NCBI GenBank assembly: GCA_964512105.1
Contig: CAZEGI010000021.1
Span: 1-17,874, forward strand
DNA: 17,874 nucleotides
Source: CAZEGI01 sp964512105
Lineage (GTDB): Archaea; Altiarchaeota; Altiarchaeia; IMC4; CAZEGI01
Direction: 5' to 3'
The first letter of the stretch is position 1. The number at the start of each line of letters is the position of its first letter. The translations under genes and the position numbers were made by a program. Under the pieces are notes generated by a model that worked only from the letters and a program-made list of their open reading frames with translations, did not search any database and was not told the DNA's origin. Shown here piece by piece: positions 12,200 through 17,874 of this stretch.

Positions 12200-13096
12200 A
12201 TGAACGTCCCACCCGGATTCAAGGCTTACCACAGCAAACTGCTTGGTAACGAATTCAGAAACTTCATGCGGTACATCGGAAGGCCTTTGAACCGGTACAG
12301 CATCCGTGTAAATACTCTAAAATCGGATATGCGGCAGGTCATGCGAATTCTTGATGAACAACATATTGATTATGGAAAAATTCCATGGTGTAGTGAGGGA
12401 TTATGGGTCAGTTCAAACCAGCTCGACATTCTCGAGCACCAACTTGGATACTACTACATTCAGGATGCATGCTCCATGATTCCCGCGCAGGTTCTCGAGC
12501 CGGAACCTGGAGAAAAAATTCTCGACTTGTGCGCGTCCCCAGGAAGCAAAACCACGCAGATTGCGGCGCTCATGAAAAATACCGGCGTGCTGGTCGCGAA
12601 TGAGCCGAACACCATGCGGATACGCGGTCTGGTTTATAACATTCAGCGCTGTGGTGTGATGAATGCAGTCATAACAAAGCAGGACGGTTGTATATACTCG
12701 AGATTCAACGAAAAATTCGACAGAATTCTGGTGGATGTTCCGTGCAGCGATGTGGGTACTGTGCGAAAAAACCCCTTCGCGCTGAAACTCTGGAGTTTGG
12801 ACCGGATACAAAAACTCAGCAACCTGCAGAAAAAACTCGCTGCCGAAGGATTCAGAATGCTAAAACCCGGCGGAACCATGGTTTATTCCACCTGCACAAC
12901 ATCAATTGAAGAAAATGAGCATGTTGTTGAAGATATCCTGAACAATTTTAATAATTCAAAACTGGAAAAAATAAAGCTTCCGGGTCTTGAGTCCATGCAT
13001 GGTTTAACGGAAAAAACCCGGAACTGCATGCGCATCCTGCCGCAGCATAACGATACTGACAGTTTTTTCGTCGCGAAGGTGATTAAGAGTGGTTGA
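12200..13096 (+). CDS. NOL1/NOP2/Sun-family RNA m5C methyltransferase
   Basis: This 298-residue SAM-dependent methyltransferase of the RsmB/RsmF/Trm4 family makes 5-methylcytosine in rRNA or tRNA. After an N-terminal RNA-binding part (NRYSIRVNTLK, 31-41) the Rossmann core has ILDLCASPGSKTTQIA (107-122, SAM site), ANEPNTMRIRGL (133-144), DVPCSDVGT (179-187, motif IV cysteine C182) and STCTTSIEENE (230-240, motif VI nucleophile C232). RILPQHNDTDSFFVAKV closes the fold as usual (HxxxTDGFF-like). The exact target is not readable. It lacks the C-terminal PUA-like domain of bacterial RsmF; the next gene, overlapping by eight bases, seems to supply it. The 46-base gap after tfb has only a weak TATA-like GGTAATATGC, so the message may be leaderless or joined to tfb. 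Confidence 0.92.
   Translation: MNVPPGFKAYHSKLLGNEFRNFMRYIGRPLNRYSIRVNTLKSDMRQVMRILDEQHIDYGKIPWCSEGLWVSSNQLDILEHQLGYYYIQDACSMIPAQVLEPEPGEKILDLCASPGSKTTQIAALMKNTGVLVANEPNTMRIRGLVYNIQRCGVMNAVITKQDGCIYSRFNEKFDRILVDVPCSDVGTVRKNPFALKLWSLDRIQKLSNLQKKLAAEGFRMLKPGGTMVYSTCTTSIEENEHVVEDILNNFNNSKLEKIKLPGLESMHGLTEKTRNCMRILPQHNDTDSFFVAKVIKSG
13076..13083 (+). promoter_or_regulatory. Ribosome-binding site of the PUA-like gene, inside the methyltransferase gene
   Basis: AAGGTGAT is a near-perfect match to the archaeal anti-Shine-Dalgarno sequence. It lies five bases before the GTG at 13089 and supports that start over later ATGs. Its place inside the upstream reading frame implies translational coupling. 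Confidence 0.6.
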
Positions 13097-13562
13097 AAAA
13101 ATTTCCAATGAGGAACAACAGGAAGTGCCAAAAAAAATAAATTCTTATTATGGAAGTTCCTTCTCTACGGATTTTATTCTCTTTAAAAAAATTGAAAAAA
13201 ATGATGAAAAAATTTTTGTGTATTCCGGAAGTTTCATACCAAAACTACCTATCGAATGGATCGGCTTGCATTTCGCCACAATCTGTCCGGACGGAATTTA
13301 CCTTTCCATCGAAGGCGCTCAGGTTATCGGAAAAACCGCAACAAAGAATGTGCTGGATATCGACAGGGAACAGGTGAACGAGCTGATGAATGGACGGGAT
13401 TTAGCTTATGTCAGAAATTTGCATGGTTACATTATAATAAAAAATAATAAAGATATCATAGGGGTGTGCAGGGTGAAAGAGAATAAAATCATGAATATGA
13501 TACCTAAGTCAAGGAGGTTGCTCAGAAAAGAAAGGTATTTAAAACCAAGTTCGGATTCTTAA
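13089..13562 (+). CDS. PUA-like RNA-binding protein, split-off partner of the RsmF-type methyltransferase
   Basis: This 157-residue protein has an N-terminal part that reads like the post-methyltransferase region of RsmF: INSYYGSSFSTDFILFKKIE, then LPIEWIGLHFATICPDGIYL and SIEGAQVIGKTATKNVL. The C-terminal part, LMNGRDL, then GYIIIKNNKDIIGVCRV and MNMIPKSRRLL, resembles the PUA-like domain at the C-terminus of RsmF (pattern G-E/R-x-L ... G-Y/W-x-L ... G ... N-x-x-PK-x-x-R). It starts with GTG, overlapping the methyltransferase stop by eight bases, with a strong internal ribosome-binding site. It probably binds RNA and delivers the substrate to the methyltransferase. A free-standing role in ribosome assembly (as for Nip7, also PUA-containing) is the alternative. 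Confidence 0.65.
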   Translation: MVEKISNEEQQEVPKKINSYYGSSFSTDFILFKKIEKNDEKIFVYSGSFIPKLPIEWIGLHFATICPDGIYLSIEGAQVIGKTATKNVLDIDREQVNELMNGRDLAYVRNLHGYIIIKNNKDIIGVCRVKENKIMNMIPKSRRLLRKERYLKPSSDS

Positions 13563-13564
13563 TC

Positions 13565-14128
13565 ATGGCTGGTTCAATGAGGCTTACGGTTTTTGCATTC
13601 GTTGTGGTTTTTTTGGCAGGATGCATACTGCCTCAGCCCGAAGTGGTTTGCAACAAACCTTACATCAAGGTCGGAACATCGTGCTGTCTCGATGTCAACG
13701 ATAACAAGATATGTGATGACCACGAGACAATGACCAGCGTCGTGATTACGACGTCCGTTCTGCCGACAACCACCACGCCAAAACCAGAAACCACGGCGTC
13801 CACGTCCGTGGCCACGACCACCACAACGTTCACGTGCAGCGTAAATTCGGACTGCGGCCAAACGCATTACGAAGGCAAGCCGTTCTGCCTCGAGGGGAAA
13901 ATCGCCCGGGTTCTGTATTCTCCGTTCTGCAGGCATCCCGGCACTCTTGAAGCGGAATGCATATCCAAGATAAAGAACGTGTTCATGGGTTCGTGCATGG
14001 AAGACTCGAACTGCACGGACTGCATCAACTACTACTGCTACAACATAGAAATCTCCAACCCGGAGAAGTGCGAAAACCTCACGTGGACGGGCGGCGGTTT
14101 CAATACCTACATCGACACCTTCTCATAG
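13565..14128 (+). CDS. Cys-rich surface lipoprotein with Thr-rich stalk
   Basis: This is a 187-residue exported protein. The signal peptide (MRLTVFAFVVVFLAGC) ends in a lipobox LAGC with C20 as the likely lipidated cysteine. Next comes CNKPYIKVGTSCCLDVNDN followed by KICDDHE. The Asp/Asn spacing in this stretch (DVNDNKICDDHE) resembles a calcium-binding loop, and I recall similar stretches in surface proteins of uncultivated archaea. Residues about 56-90 form a Thr/Pro/Ser-rich linker that could be O-glycosylated, then a Cys-rich domain with at least ten cysteines and NCT/NLT sequons follows. The function is unknown; an anchored binding or adhesion protein is likely. It starts two bases after the previous stop and its 3' end overlaps the convergent radical SAM gene by six bases. 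Confidence 0.75.
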   Translation: MAGSMRLTVFAFVVVFLAGCILPQPEVVCNKPYIKVGTSCCLDVNDNKICDDHETMTSVVITTSVLPTTTTPKPETTASTSVATTTTTFTCSVNSDCGQTHYEGKPFCLEGKIARVLYSPFCRHPGTLEAECISKIKNVFMGSCMEDSNCTDCINYYCYNIEISNPEKCENLTWTGGGFNTYIDTFS

Positions 14129-15280
14129 CATACGCAAATCGACGCACAGGCCGTCCCAGGTCGGGTATTCCTCGACCACTGCGGATTTCAGACCGGATTT
14201 TTTCAAATCCTTTGCAATTTCCTCGACGATCCATGCGCCTGTGAGGATGCGGAGTTTTCTTGCATCGGCTTCGATGAGGTTTGATGGAATTTGGAATCTC
14301 CTTTTTAATTCCACAACTTTTTTAGATAATTTTTTAAGGATGATTTTTCTTTTTTCAATCTTGATACTCTCAATTTTTTTCTTATAATGAAAAGAAGGAA
14401 CAAATTCCGGCAGGTAAATTGCCCTGCGGACCAGCAAACCCTCATCCGTTATAATATCATAATCCTTCGCGATATTTTTTGCCCGCCTCTTCATGCGGTT
14501 TTTCAGCTGCACCCCGTCCTTGAGTTTTACGGTGCAGAAATGAACCCGCAGCTTGGTGTTTTTTGCGCAGTATTCTAGAAGTTTCATTGCCATTTCCCTG
14601 CTACCATTGACTGCGAACGAAACGTCGCTTATCGGTTCAAAATCGTGTTTCTCCATACCGTCCGCGTTCGTTTCCGACATCTCCAGTTCGTTCAGATTCA
14701 GAAAATCCACACCGATGCGGTTTGCATAATCGACAAATTTTTTCGTTTTTTCGAATTCGCCCGGAATCACGGGAATTTCACAGCCGACGCTCCACCTGAA
14801 CTTCAGCGCGTTCTCGAGTCCATGACTTTTTTTGAATTTAGGATTGAGAAAATCCGGGTGGAATCGTATCTCATCCAAACCTGCGTTGTATAATCTTCCT
14901 AAATTTTCATGAGTTGCTAACTCTCCAGAAGTATAAAGATGAATGTGAAATTTTTTTCCGAATTTTTTCTTCAGCAGTTTTATGTATCTCACGGTTCTAT
15001 CTATCCTGCACAAGGGGTCGCCGCCCGTGATTCCTGCACCGGAAGAATCGCAGAGTTCCGCCTCTCTTAGTATTTCGCTGTCTTTTTTTATCCACCACTC
15101 GTTTGCCACAACAATGTCCTTGCCTTTTTTCCTTTCGCTGAGCGGGCAGTACCAGCATCCCGAAGAGCATAAGCCGGTGACGAGCAAAACCGTTTTGGCC
15201 CCCCTTATGCAATGTTTGCATCCTTCAGGAAGGTTTCCTATGCGCCATGAGTGATGCTGCGTTTTTATGATTTTTTTCAT
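14123..15280 (-). CDS. Radical SAM protein related to pyruvate formate-lyase activating enzyme
   Basis: This is a 385-residue iron-sulfur enzyme. The radical SAM cluster motif C38-x3-C42-x2-C45 lies in TGLCSSGCWYCPLSERK, and TGGDPLCR (85-92) is the SAM-binding GGxP-like loop. A further CxxC (C21, C24) precedes the main motif. The layout matches the archaeal COG2108-type proteins, described only as related to PFL-activating enzymes. The C-terminal third (from about 290) is basic and Lys-rich, followed by a small alpha/beta end (LRILTGAWIVEEIAKDLKK, YPTWDGLCVDLRM). Conserved residues NLNELEMSETNADG near 195-210 probably line the active site. The substrate is unknown. It follows the unknown 127-residue gene by 31 bases in the same direction and probably shares its promoter. 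Confidence 0.82.
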   Translation of the reverse strand: MKKIIKTQHHSWRIGNLPEGCKHCIRGAKTVLLVTGLCSSGCWYCPLSERKKGKDIVVANEWWIKKDSEILREAELCDSSGAGITGGDPLCRIDRTVRYIKLLKKKFGKKFHIHLYTSGELATHENLGRLYNAGLDEIRFHPDFLNPKFKKSHGLENALKFRWSVGCEIPVIPGEFEKTKKFVDYANRIGVDFLNLNELEMSETNADGMEKHDFEPISDVSFAVNGSREMAMKLLEYCAKNTKLRVHFCTVKLKDGVQLKNRMKRRAKNIAKDYDIITDEGLLVRRAIYLPEFVPSFHYKKKIESIKIEKRKIILKKLSKKVVELKRRFQIPSNLIEADARKLRILTGAWIVEEIAKDLKKSGLKSAVVEEYPTWDGLCVDLRML

Positions 15281-15311
15281 AACTTACCAAATGGACATAG
15301 AAAAACGTGGC

Positions 15312-15695
15312 TTAATCCGCAGGAAACTTCCCGTTAACCGATGAGAACAAATCCGTTATCTTCAGTATGCTCTCATGATTTTGATATGGGATTCCTCCAT
15401 CTTCGTTGTCTATTCGTTGCATATCTGTTTCTATCCCTTCGGCCAAAAGGTAGTTGGCCAATTTTTCACCTATCTCGCCGTCACCGAAAAAATCAATCCT
15501 GGCTGCAATAACCTTACCGGTAGGCGTGGTTTTTCTTATGTCATGAACGTGGGTCATGGTTATAATCTCCCTGGGAATTCCCTTTTCCTTCACGACACGG
15601 TCAAGAGTACGGAAGGCCTCGACGAGCTGCGGGTGATTTATGTCGGCCGCTGTTCTGATTATAAAATCCTCAACAGTTTTCAAGATTTCTGTCAT
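15312..15695 (-). CDS. Conserved-looking unknown protein upstream of the radical SAM gene
   Basis: This 127-residue soluble protein is predicted mixed alpha/beta: an N-terminal helix (TEILKTVEDFIIRTAADIN), a second helix (LVEAFRTLDRVVKEKG), then REIITMTHVHDIRKTTPTGK and VIAARIDFFGDGEIGEKLAN, and a helix (YLLAEGIETDMQR). The THVHD and GDGE segments look like possible metal or ligand sites, but I do not recognise the family. It has a good ribosome-binding site (GAGGGTG seven bases before the ATG) and a TATA-like box, so it is very likely a real gene. The 31-base distance to the radical SAM gene suggests a two-gene operon and possibly a shared pathway. Confidence 0.7.
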   Translation of the reverse strand: MTEILKTVEDFIIRTAADINHPQLVEAFRTLDRVVKEKGIPREIITMTHVHDIRKTTPTGKVIAARIDFFGDGEIGEKLANYLLAEGIETDMQRIDNEDGGIPYQNHESILKITDLFSSVNGKFPAD

Positions 15696-15730
15696 TTAAA
15701 ACACCCTCTAAATCACTATTGAAAATCGCA

Positions 15731-15738
15731 ATTTAAAT
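15731..15738 (-). promoter_or_regulatory. TATA-like box for the 15695-14123 operon
   Basis: On the minus strand GTATTTAAAT covers this position, about 36-43 bases upstream of the ATG at 15695. It allows a leader of about 13 bases containing GAGGGTG. It lies in the 57-base gap after the hom stop codon. Confidence 0.5.
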
Positions 15739-15752
15739 ACGCATTCGTCGCC

Positions 15753-16748
15753 TCATACCATGTCTTTCGCTGTTGTCAGAACGTCCGATATTACGGAACT
15801 CGAGGTCTCCCTCGGCCCTGCTCCGTGACCGATCAGGATTATGTCTTTCGCAACATCACTCTTTATCCTTATCGCGTTCAGTGTTCCGGAGACGTTCAGC
15901 GGGTCGTCGATGTCTATAAGCCTTGGCGATACCCGGAGCTTCGAGACGTCGCCTATGAGCTTTATTACGCGCCCGTGCTTCTTTGCGAGTTCTATGGCTT
16001 CCACGGTGATCTTTTCTATGCCCTCTATGGAAATGTCGCTGAAGGTCACTTTTTTACCGAGCATGGAGTTCGCGAGTATCGCGACCTTGGCCGCGGTGTC
16101 TATGCCTTTCAGGTCGTAGCTTGGATCGGGTTCTGCGATCTTCAATTCCTGGGCTTCCTTTAGAGCCACCTGCAGTTCGATGCCTTCTTCAGCCATTTTC
16201 GAGAGTATGAAGTTGCATGTTCCGTTCAGTATGCCTTCGACGGCTTCGATTTTGTTTGCCTGGAGGGTTTTTTCGACTAGGTTGATGAGCGGTATCGCTC
16301 CGCCGACGGTTGCCTCGTACCTCAACTGGGCGTTGTTTTTCTTTGCGAGTTCCATGAGTTCGTGAAACTTTAGTGCAAGGGGTGCCTTGTTCGATGTCAC
16401 GACGTTCATCCCCCTTTCAAGTGCTACTTCAATGTGTTTAAGGCCAGGCTCGCCGGTCTTTATGCTGCCGGGTGTAAATTCCAGCATGATGTCCGCATTC
16501 ACGGATTTTAAAACTTCGATGCTTTTCTTCTGGCACCAATGCTTATCTTTTTTTAAATCCTCGTTGAGGATTTTTTCCAGCTCGATGCCTTCCTCATTTA
16601 TCACGCTGCCTTCCGCTTCGCATATCGCAACAACTTTAAGTTCGACTCCGTGCTCTCTCTTGAAGCTGCCGCTTTTTTCCACAAGCGTTCTTGCAACTGC
16701 CCTTCCTATCGCCCCGAAACCTACCATCACGAGTTTGATAACTTTCAT
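15753..16748 (-). CDS. hom: Homoserine dehydrogenase
   Basis: This 331-residue protein is the size of stand-alone archaeal homoserine dehydrogenases, which reduce aspartate semialdehyde to homoserine with NAD(P)H for threonine and methionine synthesis. The Rossmann fold starts VMVGFGAIGRAVA with GFGAIG at 10-15. VVTSNKAPLA (117-126) contains the catalytic-region lysine K121. GILNGTCNFILSKM (172-185) is the family signature, and EPDPSYDLKGIDTAAKVAIL (206-225) supplies conserved acidic and lysine residues. There is no C-terminal ACT domain; instead a two-ACT protein is encoded one base upstream, so allosteric control (probably by threonine or another end product) is likely given in trans. GGGTTAAG just before the ATG may be its ribosome-binding site. 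Confidence 0.95.
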   Translation of the reverse strand: MKVIKLVMVGFGAIGRAVARTLVEKSGSFKREHGVELKVVAICEAEGSVINEEGIELEKILNEDLKKDKHWCQKKSIEVLKSVNADIMLEFTPGSIKTGEPGLKHIEVALERGMNVVTSNKAPLALKFHELMELAKKNNAQLRYEATVGGAIPLINLVEKTLQANKIEAVEGILNGTCNFILSKMAEEGIELQVALKEAQELKIAEPDPSYDLKGIDTAAKVAILANSMLGKKVTFSDISIEGIEKITVEAIELAKKHGRVIKLIGDVSKLRVSPRLIDIDDPLNVSGTLNAIRIKSDVAKDIILIGHGAGPRETSSSVISDVLTTAKDMV

Positions 16749-16749
16749 C

Positions 16750-17241
16750 TTAACCCAACGAACTTATGAAAAGGAAATCCTTCTGTTTGCATATTTTCTC
16801 AACTTCGCTGACCACCCTGTCACGTTTGTTCTCGTCGACGTCCACTTTTATCCACACGGACGATTTTTCCGACGGGTCAGGCATCATCACATCCACATCG
16901 GAAACCAGCCCGATTTCGTTTATCCTGTCTATCGTATCCTGGATGTTCTTGTCTATGACATGGCCCACGAGGATGAACGCCACCGTCTTCTTCGAGTAAT
17001 ACCTTTTGCCCTCTAACTCGATTCTCTTCACCCTGATTCTGCGTTTCTCGAGGGATTTTTTCATCAGGTCCAGTGAAGATTCGTCAGCGACGCTGAACGT
17101 TATCTGCACGTCAACTTCCTCCTTCTTGCCGCGGGAGTGGAAAACGCTCATTATGTTTCCGCCGTGACTCGAAATCGGCTCAAGTGCCCTGATTAAACTC
17201 CCCGGAACGTCCTCGAGTTCCAAAACCATGTACACTTTCAT
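16750..17241 (-). CDS. ACT-domain protein, predicted regulator of homoserine dehydrogenase
   Basis: This 163-residue protein is made of two ACT-like beta-alpha-beta modules. The first has MVLELEDVPGSLIRALEPIS (residues 5-24; the DxPGxL turn is the ligand-binding mark) followed by GGNIMSVFHSRG. The second runs from about 86 (TVAFILVGHV) to VWIKVDVDENK. Archaeal proteins of this kind (COG2061) are predicted allosteric regulators of homoserine dehydrogenase, and here the hom gene follows after a single base. The DNA-binding domain of Lrp-type regulators is absent, so it acts on protein, not DNA. The start at 17241 has no clear ribosome-binding site, but A/T-rich promoter elements lie close upstream. 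Confidence 0.88.
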   Translation of the reverse strand: MKVYMVLELEDVPGSLIRALEPISSHGGNIMSVFHSRGKKEEVDVQITFSVADESSLDLMKKSLEKRRIRVKRIELEGKRYYSKKTVAFILVGHVIDKNIQDTIDRINEIGLVSDVDVMMPDPSEKSSVWIKVDVDENKRDRVVSEVEKICKQKDFLFISSLG

Positions 17242-17294
17242 CTTTATGAAGTATTAATTTATACTCTCAATATATAACCACGTTTACGATAAAA
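17242..17294. promoter_or_regulatory. Divergent promoter region of ACT-hom and the gene at 17295
   Basis: The 53-base gap contains TTAATTTATAC (17256-17266) and AATATATAACC (17270-17280). The second, read on the minus strand as GGTTATATATT, sits about 30 bases from the ACT gene start. The first sits about 30-35 bases from the plus-strand ATG at 17295. Both messages would have very short leaders. Confidence 0.45.
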
Positions 17295-17795
17295 ATGAAA
17301 CCAAAATCACCCGTCGCCTTGGAGGATGCCCGGCTGGAGAAGAAGTATCTCGGCATGCTCGATAAAATGAAGAAACTTGTCGGGGGTGGAACAAAGCAGC
17401 TTGGAGGCGAGTACAGGAAACTCATAAAATTGCTCGGCAAGCGCATAAGAAAAATCGAAAAGGAGGAAAGGAAGACCACCCTGCGGCTCACCGACAAGCA
17501 CGGGCTGGACCCGGACTACGTTTCGGAAATCGCATGGAAAATATCGAGGCTTGAGGGCACGGATTTTGCCACCTTCCTGAAAACCGAGGAGGATATTGTG
17601 GTTGAAGCGATAAACATCGCAAACCAGAACCGGATCTTGAAACTGACGCCCCTCGATATATACGTGGCTGCCAAGGACCTTGTCCAGGACGAGGAACACC
17701 CCGCGGAATTCATTCTCGAAGCATACAGGCACCACAGGGACGAGCTTCTAAAGCGCGCGGTAAAAATTAGGCGCGAGCGAGACAATGTCCGGTAA
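17295..17795 (+). CDS. Unknown highly charged helical protein
   Basis: This 166-residue soluble protein is mostly predicted helix and very rich in Lys, Arg and Glu. Residues 12-60 (starting with RLEKKYLGMLDKMKKL and including KLLGKRIRKIEKEERK) could form a coiled coil. The middle holds LRLTDKHGLDPDYVSEIAWK and VVEAINIANQNRILKLTPLD, and the C-terminus is again basic (AYRHHRDELLKRAVKIRRE). I do not recognise the family. Base composition is like the core genes, and it starts from a divergent promoter with ACT-hom. It overlaps the next gene by 11 bases, so the two are probably translated together; the partner is an exported or membrane protein. Confidence 0.65.
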   Translation: MKPKSPVALEDARLEKKYLGMLDKMKKLVGGGTKQLGGEYRKLIKLLGKRIRKIEKEERKTTLRLTDKHGLDPDYVSEIAWKISRLEGTDFATFLKTEEDIVVEAINIANQNRILKLTPLDIYVAAKDLVQDEEHPAEFILEAYRHHRDELLKRAVKIRRERDNVR

Positions 17796-17874
17796 AGCGT
17801 TGATTTTTTTGCAGGTCTTGATTTTGTTAGGTTTCATTTTGCTCAGCGTGAATGCAGTTTATTATCCGCAGAGC
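17785..17874 (+). CDS. Exported or membrane protein, start only
   Basis: From an ATG at 17785 thirty codons are open to the window edge. They read MSGKALIFLQVLILLGFILL followed by SVNAVYYPQS, a short basic start, a hydrophobic core and a small-residue end (SVNA, then VYY) typical of a signal peptide. The start overlaps the previous gene by 11 bases in another frame. The ribosome-binding site is weak. Function cannot be told. Confidence 0.55.
   Translation, partial: MSGKALIFLQVLILLGFILLSVNAVYYPQS

Overview
The window is archaeal. It carries transcription factor B, ribosomal protein L14e directly upstream of the Cbf5/TruB pseudouridine synthase, and a two-ACT-domain regulator in front of homoserine dehydrogenase. 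It also has a TreT-type trehalose synthase, archaeal TATA-like boxes close to start codons, and VapBC-type toxin-antitoxin genes. The phylum cannot be fixed from the sequence. The small Cys/Asp/Asn-rich lipoprotein and a run of 100 N fit a metagenome-assembled genome of an uncultivated lineage. A homoserine dehydrogenase means at least some amino-acid biosynthesis is retained.

Layout. Positions 1-292 hold a cut-off unknown gene, and 354-1706 an MFS transporter, which is divergent from a Na+/H+-type antiporter (1757-3013). From 7263 down to 3039 runs a minus-strand group: an MscS-family channel, a HAD phosphatase, a GT4 glycosyltransferase and a TreT-like trehalose synthase. This looks like an osmotic-stress unit with solute synthesis, solute release and nearby ion exchange.

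The stretch from about 7264 to 9648 is visibly more AT-rich than its flanks and is an accessory island. It contains a vapB with only the 3' end of its vapC, then a 100-N gap. Next come a vapB with a frameshifted vapC, and a plus-strand operon of a winged-helix-like antitoxin, a truncated RelE-like toxin running into a membrane segment, and a second small membrane protein. Three direct copies (about 38 bp, 32-33 identical to the genomic original) of the 3' end of truB lie at 7950-7987, 8754-8791 and 9667-9704. They separate these modules, and the third copy is the real end of truB. In every module the toxin is damaged and the antitoxin is intact.

From 9649 onward the genes are core information-processing genes: cbf5/truB and rpl14e (minus), then a divergent TFB whose C-terminus carries four AT-hook-like GRP motifs, a very unusual tail. 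After that come an m5C RNA methyltransferase and an overlapping PUA-like protein, which together look like a split RsmF. A surface lipoprotein follows. On the minus strand there is then a radical SAM protein with an unknown 127-residue partner, and the ACT regulator-homoserine dehydrogenase operon. The window ends with an unknown charged helical protein overlapping the start of an exported protein that runs off the edge. No rRNA, tRNA, CRISPR array or insertion sequence was seen.
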